Positions 9,044 to 17,500 of a stretch of 64,000 nt of DNA are shown piece by piece (position 1 is the stretch's first letter; each line of letters starts with the position of its first letter). The stretch is from the NCBI RefSeq assembly GCF_014524565.1, contig NZ_CP060139.1, positions 2,983,501-3,047,500 on the forward strand, in the 5' to 3' direction. Source of the stretch: Croceimicrobium hydrocarbonivorans. Its GTDB lineage: Bacteria; Bacteroidota; Bacteroidia; Flavobacteriales; Schleiferiaceae. Below the pieces are notes generated by a model. It did no database searches and was not told the origin of the DNA. It saw only the letters and a list, made by a program, of their open reading frames with translations. A program made the translations under genes and the position numbers.

Positions 9044-10649
9044 GTCGTTTTATTTCGTCGGTAATATCCAGAATTCCTTCCAGGGGAATAATCGCCCAAT
9101 CCGGACGCCCATTTAACTCGTAGCCCAATTCGTAAATGGCTTTTTCGAGCAGGAAGTAATGGAGTAAATAGGTAATTTCTTTGCGATAGCCAATATCCAG
9201 CTGCTGCTGAAAGGCGATCTTAAAATAGCTGTGCAGGAAAACCCCGCTGATAGCTTGATATAAACTTTGGCCAGCGGCCTGATGTTCTAAGCTACGCAGA
9301 TTTTGATTTTTCTGCACCGCATGAATAGCATAATGAAAAGAGCGTAAAAGCCCGGCAACATCCTTAAGCGGTGATTGTTTCACCTTACGATCGCGAATGG
9401 TGCTCTCGGGTTCGCCCTCATAATCGAGGATGAAGAAATCGTGGCCCTGAATCAAGATTTGCCCTAAATGGTAATCGCCATGAATGCGGATGCGCAAGCT
9501 TCGCAATTGTTCCTCATCAAAGCCCAAGATGAAATTTATAATTAGGTCTTTCTGTTCCAGTACCTTCTCCGCTAAAAGGCGGGCATTTTCGGGCAGGCTT
9601 TCCAGTTTTTTATTGAGGAGATTATAGCGGGCATCAAACTGATAGATCAAGCGGTTTTTAAGCCAAACGGTAAAATCACCATTGTAATTGATCGGGGCAA
9701 AATGGCGGTCTCTTTTAACGGCAGCCAGGGCCAAATGCATTTCGGCTGTCCTTTGCGCTAGGGTGCGAATGCGTTTAAAAAAGTCGAGACCCGGATTTTG
9801 TTGCAGGGCTGCCGGGAGCTTGCTGATTTTTAAAGGACTTACCAGCGGCCATTTATCGATGGCACTGAGTCCTGCTAAATCCCCATTTTTAAAATACTGT
9901 TCTACTTCCTTTAACATCCAAGGCCAGGCATCGCCTTCATTGGGAACTTTCTCCTGCATTAAGCCTAGCGAAATGTTCACTCCCGGTCCGGGTTCCCACC
10001 AAATTAATCCGGCCAATTTGGGGTAGTTCTCGAAGAGCTTTTGTTGGGCCAAAAACTCATTCATCTCGAAATCGGGGTTCTTATCCCGAAACAGACGACG
10101 GAAGATCTTGAGGTAATAGCGATCCTGAATAATCAGGGTGCTATTGCTTTGTTCGGCATTTAACAATTGAGAGCGAAATCCTTCTGGCTCCATTTCCAAT
10201 TCCTGATGGGCGCGAAAGAAAACGCGATTGTTTCCTTCCATCAGCATCTCGTGGTTCACAATTTTTCGAAAAAGCGCGGCATGGAAGCCCGAATCATGAA
10301 CGGCATCAATCAGGTAAAAGGAGCCGTCTGCCAATTGAATTTCCGCTAAAACGGCTTGGGCGGGCAGCTTTTCCCTGCTTTCGGCAATCGCCAGGGGTAG
10401 GAAATAATTATGCGCATAGCTTTCGCGGAAGAAGACCTCAATTAAGAGCAGGTAATAATGCTGAAAGCCACTTTTCAATAAAAGCTTTTGGCTGAAGAAT
10501 ACCTGCTGAACTACTGAAGCCTTACCTCCAAACCAGCGACAATGGTAGAGATGTTGAGGTAGAATATCCTGACGAAGCGCTTCCCAAAAGGATTCATCCT
10601 TTCGCAGTTGATCCCAGCTTTGGGCACTTTGCAACTTCGGCAGATTCAT
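9033..10649 (-). CDS. Maltokinase (Pep2/Mak type)
   Basis: 538 residues; phosphorylates maltose with ATP to maltose 1-phosphate, the donor for GlgE. The C-terminal kinase-like lobe carries RIHGDYHLGQ (catalytic Asp392) and FFILDYEGEP, the aminoglycoside-phosphotransferase-like motifs typical of maltokinases. The N-terminal part (YHCRWFGGK near residue 55) matches the maltokinase cap domain. The start is the ATG at 10649, one base after the glgE stop codon; a longer frame running back to 10766 only overlaps glgE. In many bacteria this protein is fused to or next to trehalose synthase TreS, which is absent here. Confidence 0.9.
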   Translation of the reverse strand: MNLPKLQSAQSWDQLRKDESFWEALRQDILPQHLYHCRWFGGKASVVQQVFFSQKLLLKSGFQHYYLLLIEVFFRESYAHNYFLPLAIAESREKLPAQAVLAEIQLADGSFYLIDAVHDSGFHAALFRKIVNHEMLMEGNNRVFFRAHQELEMEPEGFRSQLLNAEQSNSTLIIQDRYYLKIFRRLFRDKNPDFEMNEFLAQQKLFENYPKLAGLIWWEPGPGVNISLGLMQEKVPNEGDAWPWMLKEVEQYFKNGDLAGLSAIDKWPLVSPLKISKLPAALQQNPGLDFFKRIRTLAQRTAEMHLALAAVKRDRHFAPINYNGDFTVWLKNRLIYQFDARYNLLNKKLESLPENARLLAEKVLEQKDLIINFILGFDEEQLRSLRIRIHGDYHLGQILIQGHDFFILDYEGEPESTIRDRKVKQSPLKDVAGLLRSFHYAIHAVQKNQNLRSLEHQAAGQSLYQAISGVFLHSYFKIAFQQQLDIGYRKEITYLLHYFLLEKAIYELGYELNGRPDWAIIPLEGILDITDEIKRHAY

Positions 10650-10650
10650 T

Positions 10651-12570
10651 TTAGCCAATAACTTTAAATAGGTGGAAAGGTCGAGCAGGATCGAGGCGCA
10701 CATAATTCCATTCTTCACGCCAGCGATACTCGGCTCCAGAAATGTAATCATACATACGATAGCCACCTTCGCTCAGAGGCATAAAATCATGAGGTAGCTG
10801 TAACCAACCTTCTTGCATATTGTAGGGGTCGAGATTTACCACGCAAACTGTTTTTTCCTCACCATCCCATTTAAGGTAGGCAAATAAGCTTTGGTTTTCA
10901 ATTTCCAAACTTTGGAAATTCCGATTTTGTTGTAAGGCTTTTTCCTCCTTTCGGGCCTTATTCAAAACACGCATCAGCCAGGTAATCTTGTTTTCAGCTT
11001 CCCAATTGTGATGCTGCACCTCGTATTTTTCAGAATTGAAATACTCTTCTTTTCCAGGTACCGATTCATGGGCCAATTGCTCATATACCGGTCCGTAAAC
11101 TCCGTAATTGGAGCTCAGAGTTCCAGCTAAAAAGAGGCGGGTCATGAATAGGGATTCATTGCCACTTTGTAAACCGTAGGGAAGAATGTCTGGAGTATTA
11201 GGCCAGAAATTAGGTCGGAAATAATCAGCACCAGGGCCCTGACTCACTTCCTCCATATAGTCCATTAATTCATGACGGAAATTCCGCCAGGTAAAATAGC
11301 TATAGCTCTGACTGAATCCGGCTTTCGCCAGGGCATGCATTAAGGCGGGTTTGGTAAAGGCTTCTGCCAGGAAGATTACCTCGGGATGAAGCTTCTGAGT
11401 TTCGGCAATGGCCCATTCCCAAAAGCGAATGGACTTGGTGTGAGGATTATCGACCCTAAATATTTTTATTCCACAATCGACCCAAAAGAGGATTACGGAG
11501 AGGAGCTCATCCCATAAATTTTCCCAGTCCTCACTTTCGAAATAGATCGGTAAAATGTCCTGGTATTTCTTGGGTGGATTTTCTGCGTATTGTACAGTAC
11601 CATCTGAGCGCCATTTAAACCATTCCGGATGTTCTTTAACCCAAGGGTGATCTGGAGCGGCCTGATAGGCGAGGTCAAAAGCAATTTCAATATCGAGGGC
11701 ATTTGCCTTTTGAATCAGCTCTTTATAATCGTCTAAAGTGCCTAATTCGGGATGCACACTTTTATGTCCACCTTCTTTGGAGCCAATACCCCAGGGGGAG
11801 CCTACATCTCCTTCCTCGGCAATGGTGCTATTGTTTTTGCCTTTGCGATTCACTTCCCCAATTGGGTGGATGGGCGGTAAGTAAAGCACATCAAAACCCA
11901 GATCGGCCACGCGCGGTAAAAGCTTAATTACATCCTGTAAAGTACCATGTCCTTCGGCGGCAGCACTACGAGGGAAAAACTCGTACCAAGCTGAGAAATT
12001 AGCTTTTTTACGATCGCAATAGGCCGGTAGTAAATCCGATTCGCTGAGCAATTGCTTTTCCGGATGTTTATGAAAGGCTTCTTCCAGCCATGGCTCCAAG
12101 GCTTTTTCGGCGGCGGCATTGGGATCCTTACTTATAAGCTCAATAAGGCTGGCCGCTTCTTTGAGCTTTTTGGCTTTTAGGAATTCCAAATGAGGAATGC
12201 CATCTGCCAGATGCACACTTACATCCTGACCATCTTTAAATTTTTTCTCCAAGCCATGGAGCCAGGTCAAGGCATAGTCAATCCAAGCTTCAATTTTATA
12301 TTCATAGGCACCGATTTCCGAAAAGGAAAGTTCGGCGCTATACTGATCGTTCTCAATGGGCTTAAGGGCTACTCTTTGCCATTTACCGGCATTTTTTTTA
12401 CGCCAAGCCAGGGCTCCGGATAAAACATCGTGTCCGTCAGCAACTAGGGTGGCTTCAACCTTTAGGGCTTCGTCAACCACTCGTTTAATGGGGTAGCGCC
12501 CGCAATCAACCAGGGGCTTTATATCGGAAATCAGAACGCGACTGCGCCCTTGTTTGGGTTTTGTGCTCAT
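10651..12570 (-). CDS. glgE: Alpha-1,4-glucan:maltose-1-phosphate maltosyltransferase
   Basis: GH13_3 enzyme of 639 residues that transfers maltosyl units from maltose 1-phosphate to the non-reducing end of alpha-1,4-glucans. It has the GlgE N-terminal domain (ISDIKPLVDCGRYPIKR; VEATLVADGHD), the barrel motifs LYLPPIHPIG, FRVDNPHTK (nucleophile Asp374) and FLAEAFTKP (acid/base Glu403), and the HNWEAENK segment. The frame can start at TTG 12576, but the ATG at 12570 is more likely and puts a perfect sigma-A promoter 17 bases upstream. First gene of the glgE-maltokinase-glgB operon. No glgA or glgC homologue lies in the window. Confidence 0.95.
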   Translation of the reverse strand: MSTKPKQGRSRVLISDIKPLVDCGRYPIKRVVDEALKVEATLVADGHDVLSGALAWRKKNAGKWQRVALKPIENDQYSAELSFSEIGAYEYKIEAWIDYALTWLHGLEKKFKDGQDVSVHLADGIPHLEFLKAKKLKEAASLIELISKDPNAAAEKALEPWLEEAFHKHPEKQLLSESDLLPAYCDRKKANFSAWYEFFPRSAAAEGHGTLQDVIKLLPRVADLGFDVLYLPPIHPIGEVNRKGKNNSTIAEEGDVGSPWGIGSKEGGHKSVHPELGTLDDYKELIQKANALDIEIAFDLAYQAAPDHPWVKEHPEWFKWRSDGTVQYAENPPKKYQDILPIYFESEDWENLWDELLSVILFWVDCGIKIFRVDNPHTKSIRFWEWAIAETQKLHPEVIFLAEAFTKPALMHALAKAGFSQSYSYFTWRNFRHELMDYMEEVSQGPGADYFRPNFWPNTPDILPYGLQSGNESLFMTRLFLAGTLSSNYGVYGPVYEQLAHESVPGKEEYFNSEKYEVQHHNWEAENKITWLMRVLNKARKEEKALQQNRNFQSLEIENQSLFAYLKWDGEEKTVCVVNLDPYNMQEGWLQLPHDFMPLSEGGYRMYDYISGAEYRWREEWNYVRLDPARPFHLFKVIG

Positions 12571-12586
12571 AGACAATTGCTTGCCT

Positions 12587-12617
12587 CAAATTTAGTTAAG
12601 TGTACAAAATACACAAA
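12587..12617 (-). promoter_or_regulatory. glgE operon promoter with operator in the spacer
   Basis: On the minus strand: TTTG (12617-12614), exactly 19 bases, then TAAATTTG (12594-12587). This is a full match to the Bacteroidota sigma-A consensus TTTG-N19-TAnnTTTG. The perfect repeat GTGTA-TTTTG-TACAC (12600-12614) fills most of the spacer and touches the -33 element. A protein bound there would block RNA polymerase, so this is most simply a repressor operator. Confidence 0.75.
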
Positions 12618-12690
12618 GTTATTTACCTAAATTGATGGAGGCTCTAATGTAACTGATTATAAGCGCAATATAAAGAGCGAGTCTGGCTTC

Positions 12691-14178
12691 TTAATTCCTA
12701 ATCAGAAGCTTCTTTTTGGCGAGGCTTTCGCCTGATGCCTTTTTAATATGGATAAGGTATAAACCGGGTTTTAAGTTTAAGTCTAGTTGATTTTCTACCA
12801 AGCCTTCTGCCACTGTCATCCCATTAAGGGTCCATATTTCATATTGGCTACCCACGGGAGCATTTTCAATTTTGAGAAGTCCCTGGCTAGGATTTGGGTA
12901 GAGCTTTAATTGTGCTTCCTCAGTTTCTAAACCAAGCGCGCAATCTTGAATGGTGAAATTCAGGGTGTCGAGTGGAAAGGCAATGCCACAAACGGATTGA
13001 ATTTGCTGACCAGAGTTTAAATCTGGACGAATTTGCAGGCTGTAATTTTGATTGGTATTCAAAGCTTGTAAGGTGCGAATGCGGATGCTATCTGGCCCCA
13101 ATTGCTGCGCTTCAATTATCGGATGAACCTGGCCATTTGCGCCTTGAAGCCAAAACTGAGTCCCCTGATTATCGAGGCTGGGAGGATAAATTGTGGCATT
13201 GGTTTTAAGGTAGATCAATGAGTCACCACAAATTGGACTAAGACCACCGGTACTTAAATCTGAGAATTGAACTTGATTCGAAATATTATTGGTGCTATCC
13301 CGACCTATGAAGGTGAAATCATGCTCGCTGGAACCCACTTCAATCCAAGTTTGACTTTGAGTAGAAAAGCGTTTTACACTCATGCGCACAATGACCATGT
13401 ATCGTTCGTCATCTATGATTTTAAACCGAAAGGGAAAGGTGGTTCTATTTTGGATCAAACTACGATTAGGACCCAATGGTTGTTGCTCAGTAAAGCCCGG
13501 TTTGTAGGGTAAAGGATTGTAGGAACCTCCATCGTCAAAATAGCCATGATAGAACGCTTGCGAAAAGCTATCACCTGGACTAAGGTAGGAAGTGTCTATA
13601 TGGCCTTTCCATAGCCATTGATCTTCTGGTAAGAATCGATCCAACATATCGCGACTCATTAAGGGCAAACTCACTGGTCCGAATCGATTGTCAATGACCG
13701 CAGTGATTATTTGATGCCCTGAATTGTCAACAATGTTTGCTTTGGATGATGTGGGGTTTAAGAGTTTAGTTAGGGTGAAGCGAGCACTATGTGGTAGCCT
13801 TATGGTGTCGCGATAAACATAGTAATCGTTTTCATAATGCTGCGCACTGCCGTTTATAGAAAGGCAGTTGTAACTGGCTGCCCACCAAGCTTGTGGTCCC
13901 TTAAAATGGGTGAGTGCAGCAGGGGGATTAACTAAAGGAAGGGTTACAGTGGTATCGTAGAGATTGCCATCCGAAATGTGGATGTCATTTATGTAGAGTG
14001 TATTGGAGTCTCGAGGCAACATGAGTACCTGATACAGGGTAATTACATAGTCGTTTTGGGTGCCGCTGATGTGTTTAAAATGAATCCAGCCATCATCATT
14101 ATGTGAGGCATTTAGAATTCCGGTCGATAAAAATGAAAGCAAAAGAAGAAGTCTATGCTTGGCAGTTCCTTTAAGCAT
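12691..14178 (-). CDS. Secreted protein of unknown function with T9SS sorting domain
   Basis: 495 residues. The N-terminus (KHRLLLLLSFLSTGILNAS) looks like a signal peptide; the last ~75 residues are a T9SS type A sorting domain (LKLYPNPSQGLLKIEN ... GLYLIHIKKAS ... KKLLIRN). The middle is rich in beta-strand-like and Asn/Asp/Ser segments and has no catalytic motif that I recognise. Bacteroidota surface proteins with Ig-like or adhesin folds look like this, but I do not assign a family. It is 121 bases upstream of glgE on the same strand; glgE has its own promoter, so the two need not be co-transcribed. Confidence 0.8.
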   Translation of the reverse strand: MLKGTAKHRLLLLLSFLSTGILNASHNDDGWIHFKHISGTQNDYVITLYQVLMLPRDSNTLYINDIHISDGNLYDTTVTLPLVNPPAALTHFKGPQAWWAASYNCLSINGSAQHYENDYYVYRDTIRLPHSARFTLTKLLNPTSSKANIVDNSGHQIITAVIDNRFGPVSLPLMSRDMLDRFLPEDQWLWKGHIDTSYLSPGDSFSQAFYHGYFDDGGSYNPLPYKPGFTEQQPLGPNRSLIQNRTTFPFRFKIIDDERYMVIVRMSVKRFSTQSQTWIEVGSSEHDFTFIGRDSTNNISNQVQFSDLSTGGLSPICGDSLIYLKTNATIYPPSLDNQGTQFWLQGANGQVHPIIEAQQLGPDSIRIRTLQALNTNQNYSLQIRPDLNSGQQIQSVCGIAFPLDTLNFTIQDCALGLETEEAQLKLYPNPSQGLLKIENAPVGSQYEIWTLNGMTVAEGLVENQLDLNLKPGLYLIHIKKASGESLAKKKLLIRN

Positions 14179-14561
14179 GTTAAGTTGATTTTGCCTAAAA
14201 GTAGAAAAGGATAATTTTTCTGAAATAGGAAGTGATTCTAATCAATGGCTATATGAGTAGCCGATAGGATTTAGTTTTTATCAAGGCTGTCTTTCGTTAT
14301 CTCAATGAAGACAGTGGTTCAATAGTCGTTTTTCTACTTTAAGGGCTAAATCAGGGTGTTTTTCGATTAAGGCGTTGACGAATCGTTCTTGCTCTGCAAG
14401 CAAGCAAAATTCAGTGGATATTTCAGGGTATTGCTTTGATTGATAGACATTTATTGCTTAATCTGTGGAGTTATCCAATCTTATAAACAAGCATAGCGCT
14501 GCCTCGAAAAGCTTAGTATTTTTAAGCTTCGATTGCAGGACATTTAAAATTCTCAGGCCCA
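14179..14561. other. Longest gene-poor gap (383 bp)
   Basis: The region separates the divergent T9SS protein and dnaE. It holds a short protein-like frame without a start (14302-14457, minus strand) and an inverted repeat AAGCTTA-N7-TAAGCTT (14509-14515 and 14523-14529) about 33 bases before the dnaE GTG. A short hairpin CTGTCTT/AAGACAG lies at 14287-14314. No tRNA or other structured RNA was recognised. Confidence 0.6.
14302..14457 (-). pseudogene. Possible gene remnant (51-codon open frame without start)
   Basis: On the minus strand a frame bounded by stops at 14458-14460 and 14302-14304 reads as a plausible soluble protein end (AEQERFVNALIEKHPDLAL, then KVEKRLLNH), with charged and amphipathic composition. 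There is no ATG, GTG or TTG near its beginning; an ATG just upstream lies in another frame and stops after 27 codons. A decayed gene or a frameshifted small gene is possible. Chance open frame is the alternative. Confidence 0.25.
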
Positions 14562-17500
14562 GTGTTTTTAATTTTTGATACCGAAACAACCGGTTTACCC
14601 ATCCGCGATGATGCGCCCTTAAGTGATTTTGAGAACTGGCCCCGTGCGGTTCAGATTGCTTGGCAGTTGCATGATGAGCAGGGAAATCTGGTGGAGGCCC
14701 AGGATTTTGTGATTCAGCCGGATGGCTTTGATATTCCCTTTAATGCTGCCAAGGTTCACGGTATTACCACCGCGGTTGCCAAAGAATACGGGGTACCCCT
14801 AGAAGAAGCCATGCACCACTTTAGTGAGGCGGTAAAAAAGGCCAAGTTCCTGGTAGGGCATAACCTTCAATTCGATAACAATATTCTGGGTTGCGAATAC
14901 CTGCGCTTGGAGCAAGAGAATATCTTAGAAGGCCTTCCTGTACTGGATACAGGTGAGGAAACCCGTGAATATTGCCAATTGGCTGGTGGTCGAGGCGGGG
15001 GCTATAAAATGCCTCGTTTGGAGGAGCTGCATGAAAAGCTCTTCGGACACAAATTCGCTGAGGCACATAATGCCGCAGCTGATGTGGAGGCTACCACACG
15101 CTGTTTCTTCGAAGCAGTGCGCCTCGGGATTTTTACCGATAAACATTTAGAGTGGACTGAAGCGGAGCGTGATGCTTTTGCAGCGGCAAATCCCGCCATG
15201 ATAAAGCCGATTGGCCTCAAGGTTCAAAGCTTTAAAGAACTGGCCCGAGAACTGGAAGCTCGGCAAGCCGCTGGTGGCAGATCAGGCGAAAGCCAGGACA
15301 TCGTTCTCGATGCCGATTTGAAATTTACCCACCTGCATGTCCATACCCAATATTCTATTTTGCAGGCTACCTGCGATGTGAATGCCTTAATAAATAAGGC
15401 CAAGGAGGAGGGAATGCCTGCGGTGGCCATGACCGATATTGCCAATTTATACGGCGCCTTTAAATTCGTTTCGGCCGCCAGAGCAGCAGGCTTAAAGCCC
15501 ATTGTGGGTGTAGAATTTTACCTCTGCCGCGATCATAAGGATAAGTCGGTTAAGGATAATGGTTTTCAAATAGTTGCCATAGCCAAGAATAAGGCGGGTT
15601 ACCATAATTTGGCCAAGCTTTCATCTCATGGTTTTACGGATGGCTATTACTATGTGCCCCGTATTGATCGTGATTTGCTTTTACAATACAAGGAAAACCT
15701 CATTGTAACAACAGGCAGCCTCAATGGCGAAATTCCACGATTGATTTTGAACGTGGGTGAGAAGCAAGCCGAGGAAGCCTTCTTGTGGTACCTCGAGCAT
15801 TTTGGTGAGGACTTTTATGTAGAGTTGGTAGACCATGGCTTGGAAGAAGAGCGAGTGGTAAACCAAACTTTGATTCGCTTTGCCCAAAAGCATGGCGTAA
15901 AATATTTTGCATCGAATGATGTGTACTATTTGGGTGAGGGTGATGCCAATGCCCACGATATTTTGCTCTGCGTAAAAGAGGGCGAATACCAAAGTACACC
16001 CATTGGAAGGGGACGTGGATATCGCTACGGCTTCCCCAATGATCAATACTATTTTAAGACCGACGCGGAGATGAAACAGCTCTTCGCAGATCGTCCGGAG
16101 GCCATTGCCACCACTCAAGAAATAGTAGATAAAATTGAAGCTTACGACCTGGCTCGGGATGTACTCTTACCCGCCTTTGATATCCCGGATGAATTTCGCG
16201 ATCCGGAAGATGAAAAGGATGGAGGTAAGCGCGGGGAGAATAATTACCTGCGGCATCTTACTTATGTAGGAGCCAAATCTCGCTATGGTGAGATTACGGA
16301 TGATATTAAGCAGCGTCTCGACTTTGAGCTGGATACCATCGCCAATACCGGATACCCGGGCTACTTCCTCATTGTGCAGGATTTTACTTCGCAGGCCCGT
16401 GAAATGGGAGTGAGTGTAGGTCCTGGACGGGGCTCGGCCGCTGGATCGGCGGTGGCCTATTGTATTGGTATTACCAATGTGGATCCCATTAAGTACGATT
16501 TACTTTTTGAGAGATTCCTGAATCCGGATCGGGTGTCGCTACCGGATATTGATATCGACTTTGACGATGAAGGTCGGGGTAAGATTATCGATTGGGTAGT
16601 AAATAAATACGGTCAAAACCAGGTAGCGCAGATTATTACCTACGGTACCATGGCTGGTAAGTCGGCGATTCGTGATGCCGGTCGGGTATTGCAATTACCG
16701 CTCTCCGAAACCGATCGTGTGGCCAAATTGGTACCCGATGTAAAACTCAATAAGCTCTTTGCCTGGAGTGATAAGGAGATGAGCGAAAACCTCAATGGCG
16801 ATCTTTTGCCTTTGGGGAAACAATTGAAGGAACTTTCCAATCAAAATAGCCTGGAAGCTCAGGTGGTAAACCAGGCCCGTATATTAGAGGGTTCGGTACG
16901 AAATACCGGAATTCATGCCTGTGGGGTGATTATTACCCCTGATGATATTACCAAGTTTATTCCGGTTTCGGTAGCCAAAGACTCCGATCTCTATGTAACT
17001 CAGTTTGATAACTCGGTGGTAGAAAGCGCCGGGATGCTGAAGATGGACTTCCTGGGCTTGAAAACCCTGAGTATCATCAAAGATGCCATTGCCATTGTGA
17101 AAGCTCGGCATGGAGTGGAGATTGATACCGACGAAATTCCACTGGATGATCTCAAGACCTTTGAGCTCTACCAGCGGGGTGAAACCAATGGTACCTTCCA
17201 GTTTGAAAGTCCGGGTATGCAAAAGCACCTGAAGGCTTTAAAGCCGGATAAGTTTGCAGACCTTATTGCGATGAACGCCCTTTACCGTCCGGGGCCTCTG
17301 GAATACATTCCCAACTTTATTGCCCGTAAACACGGCACCGAGGAAATCACTTACGACCTCCCGGAAATGGAGGAGTACCTGGCGGAAACTTATGGGATTA
17401 CCGTTTATCAGGAGCAAGTAATGCTTCTTTCCCAAAGTCTGGCGGGCTTTACCAAGGGTGAGGCCGACGTACTGCGGAAGGCCATGGGTAAGAAGAAGCG

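Noticed and set aside
15681-16118. 145-codon open frame opposite dnaE
   Set aside because: Antisense shadow of the polymerase gene; composition is not protein-like.
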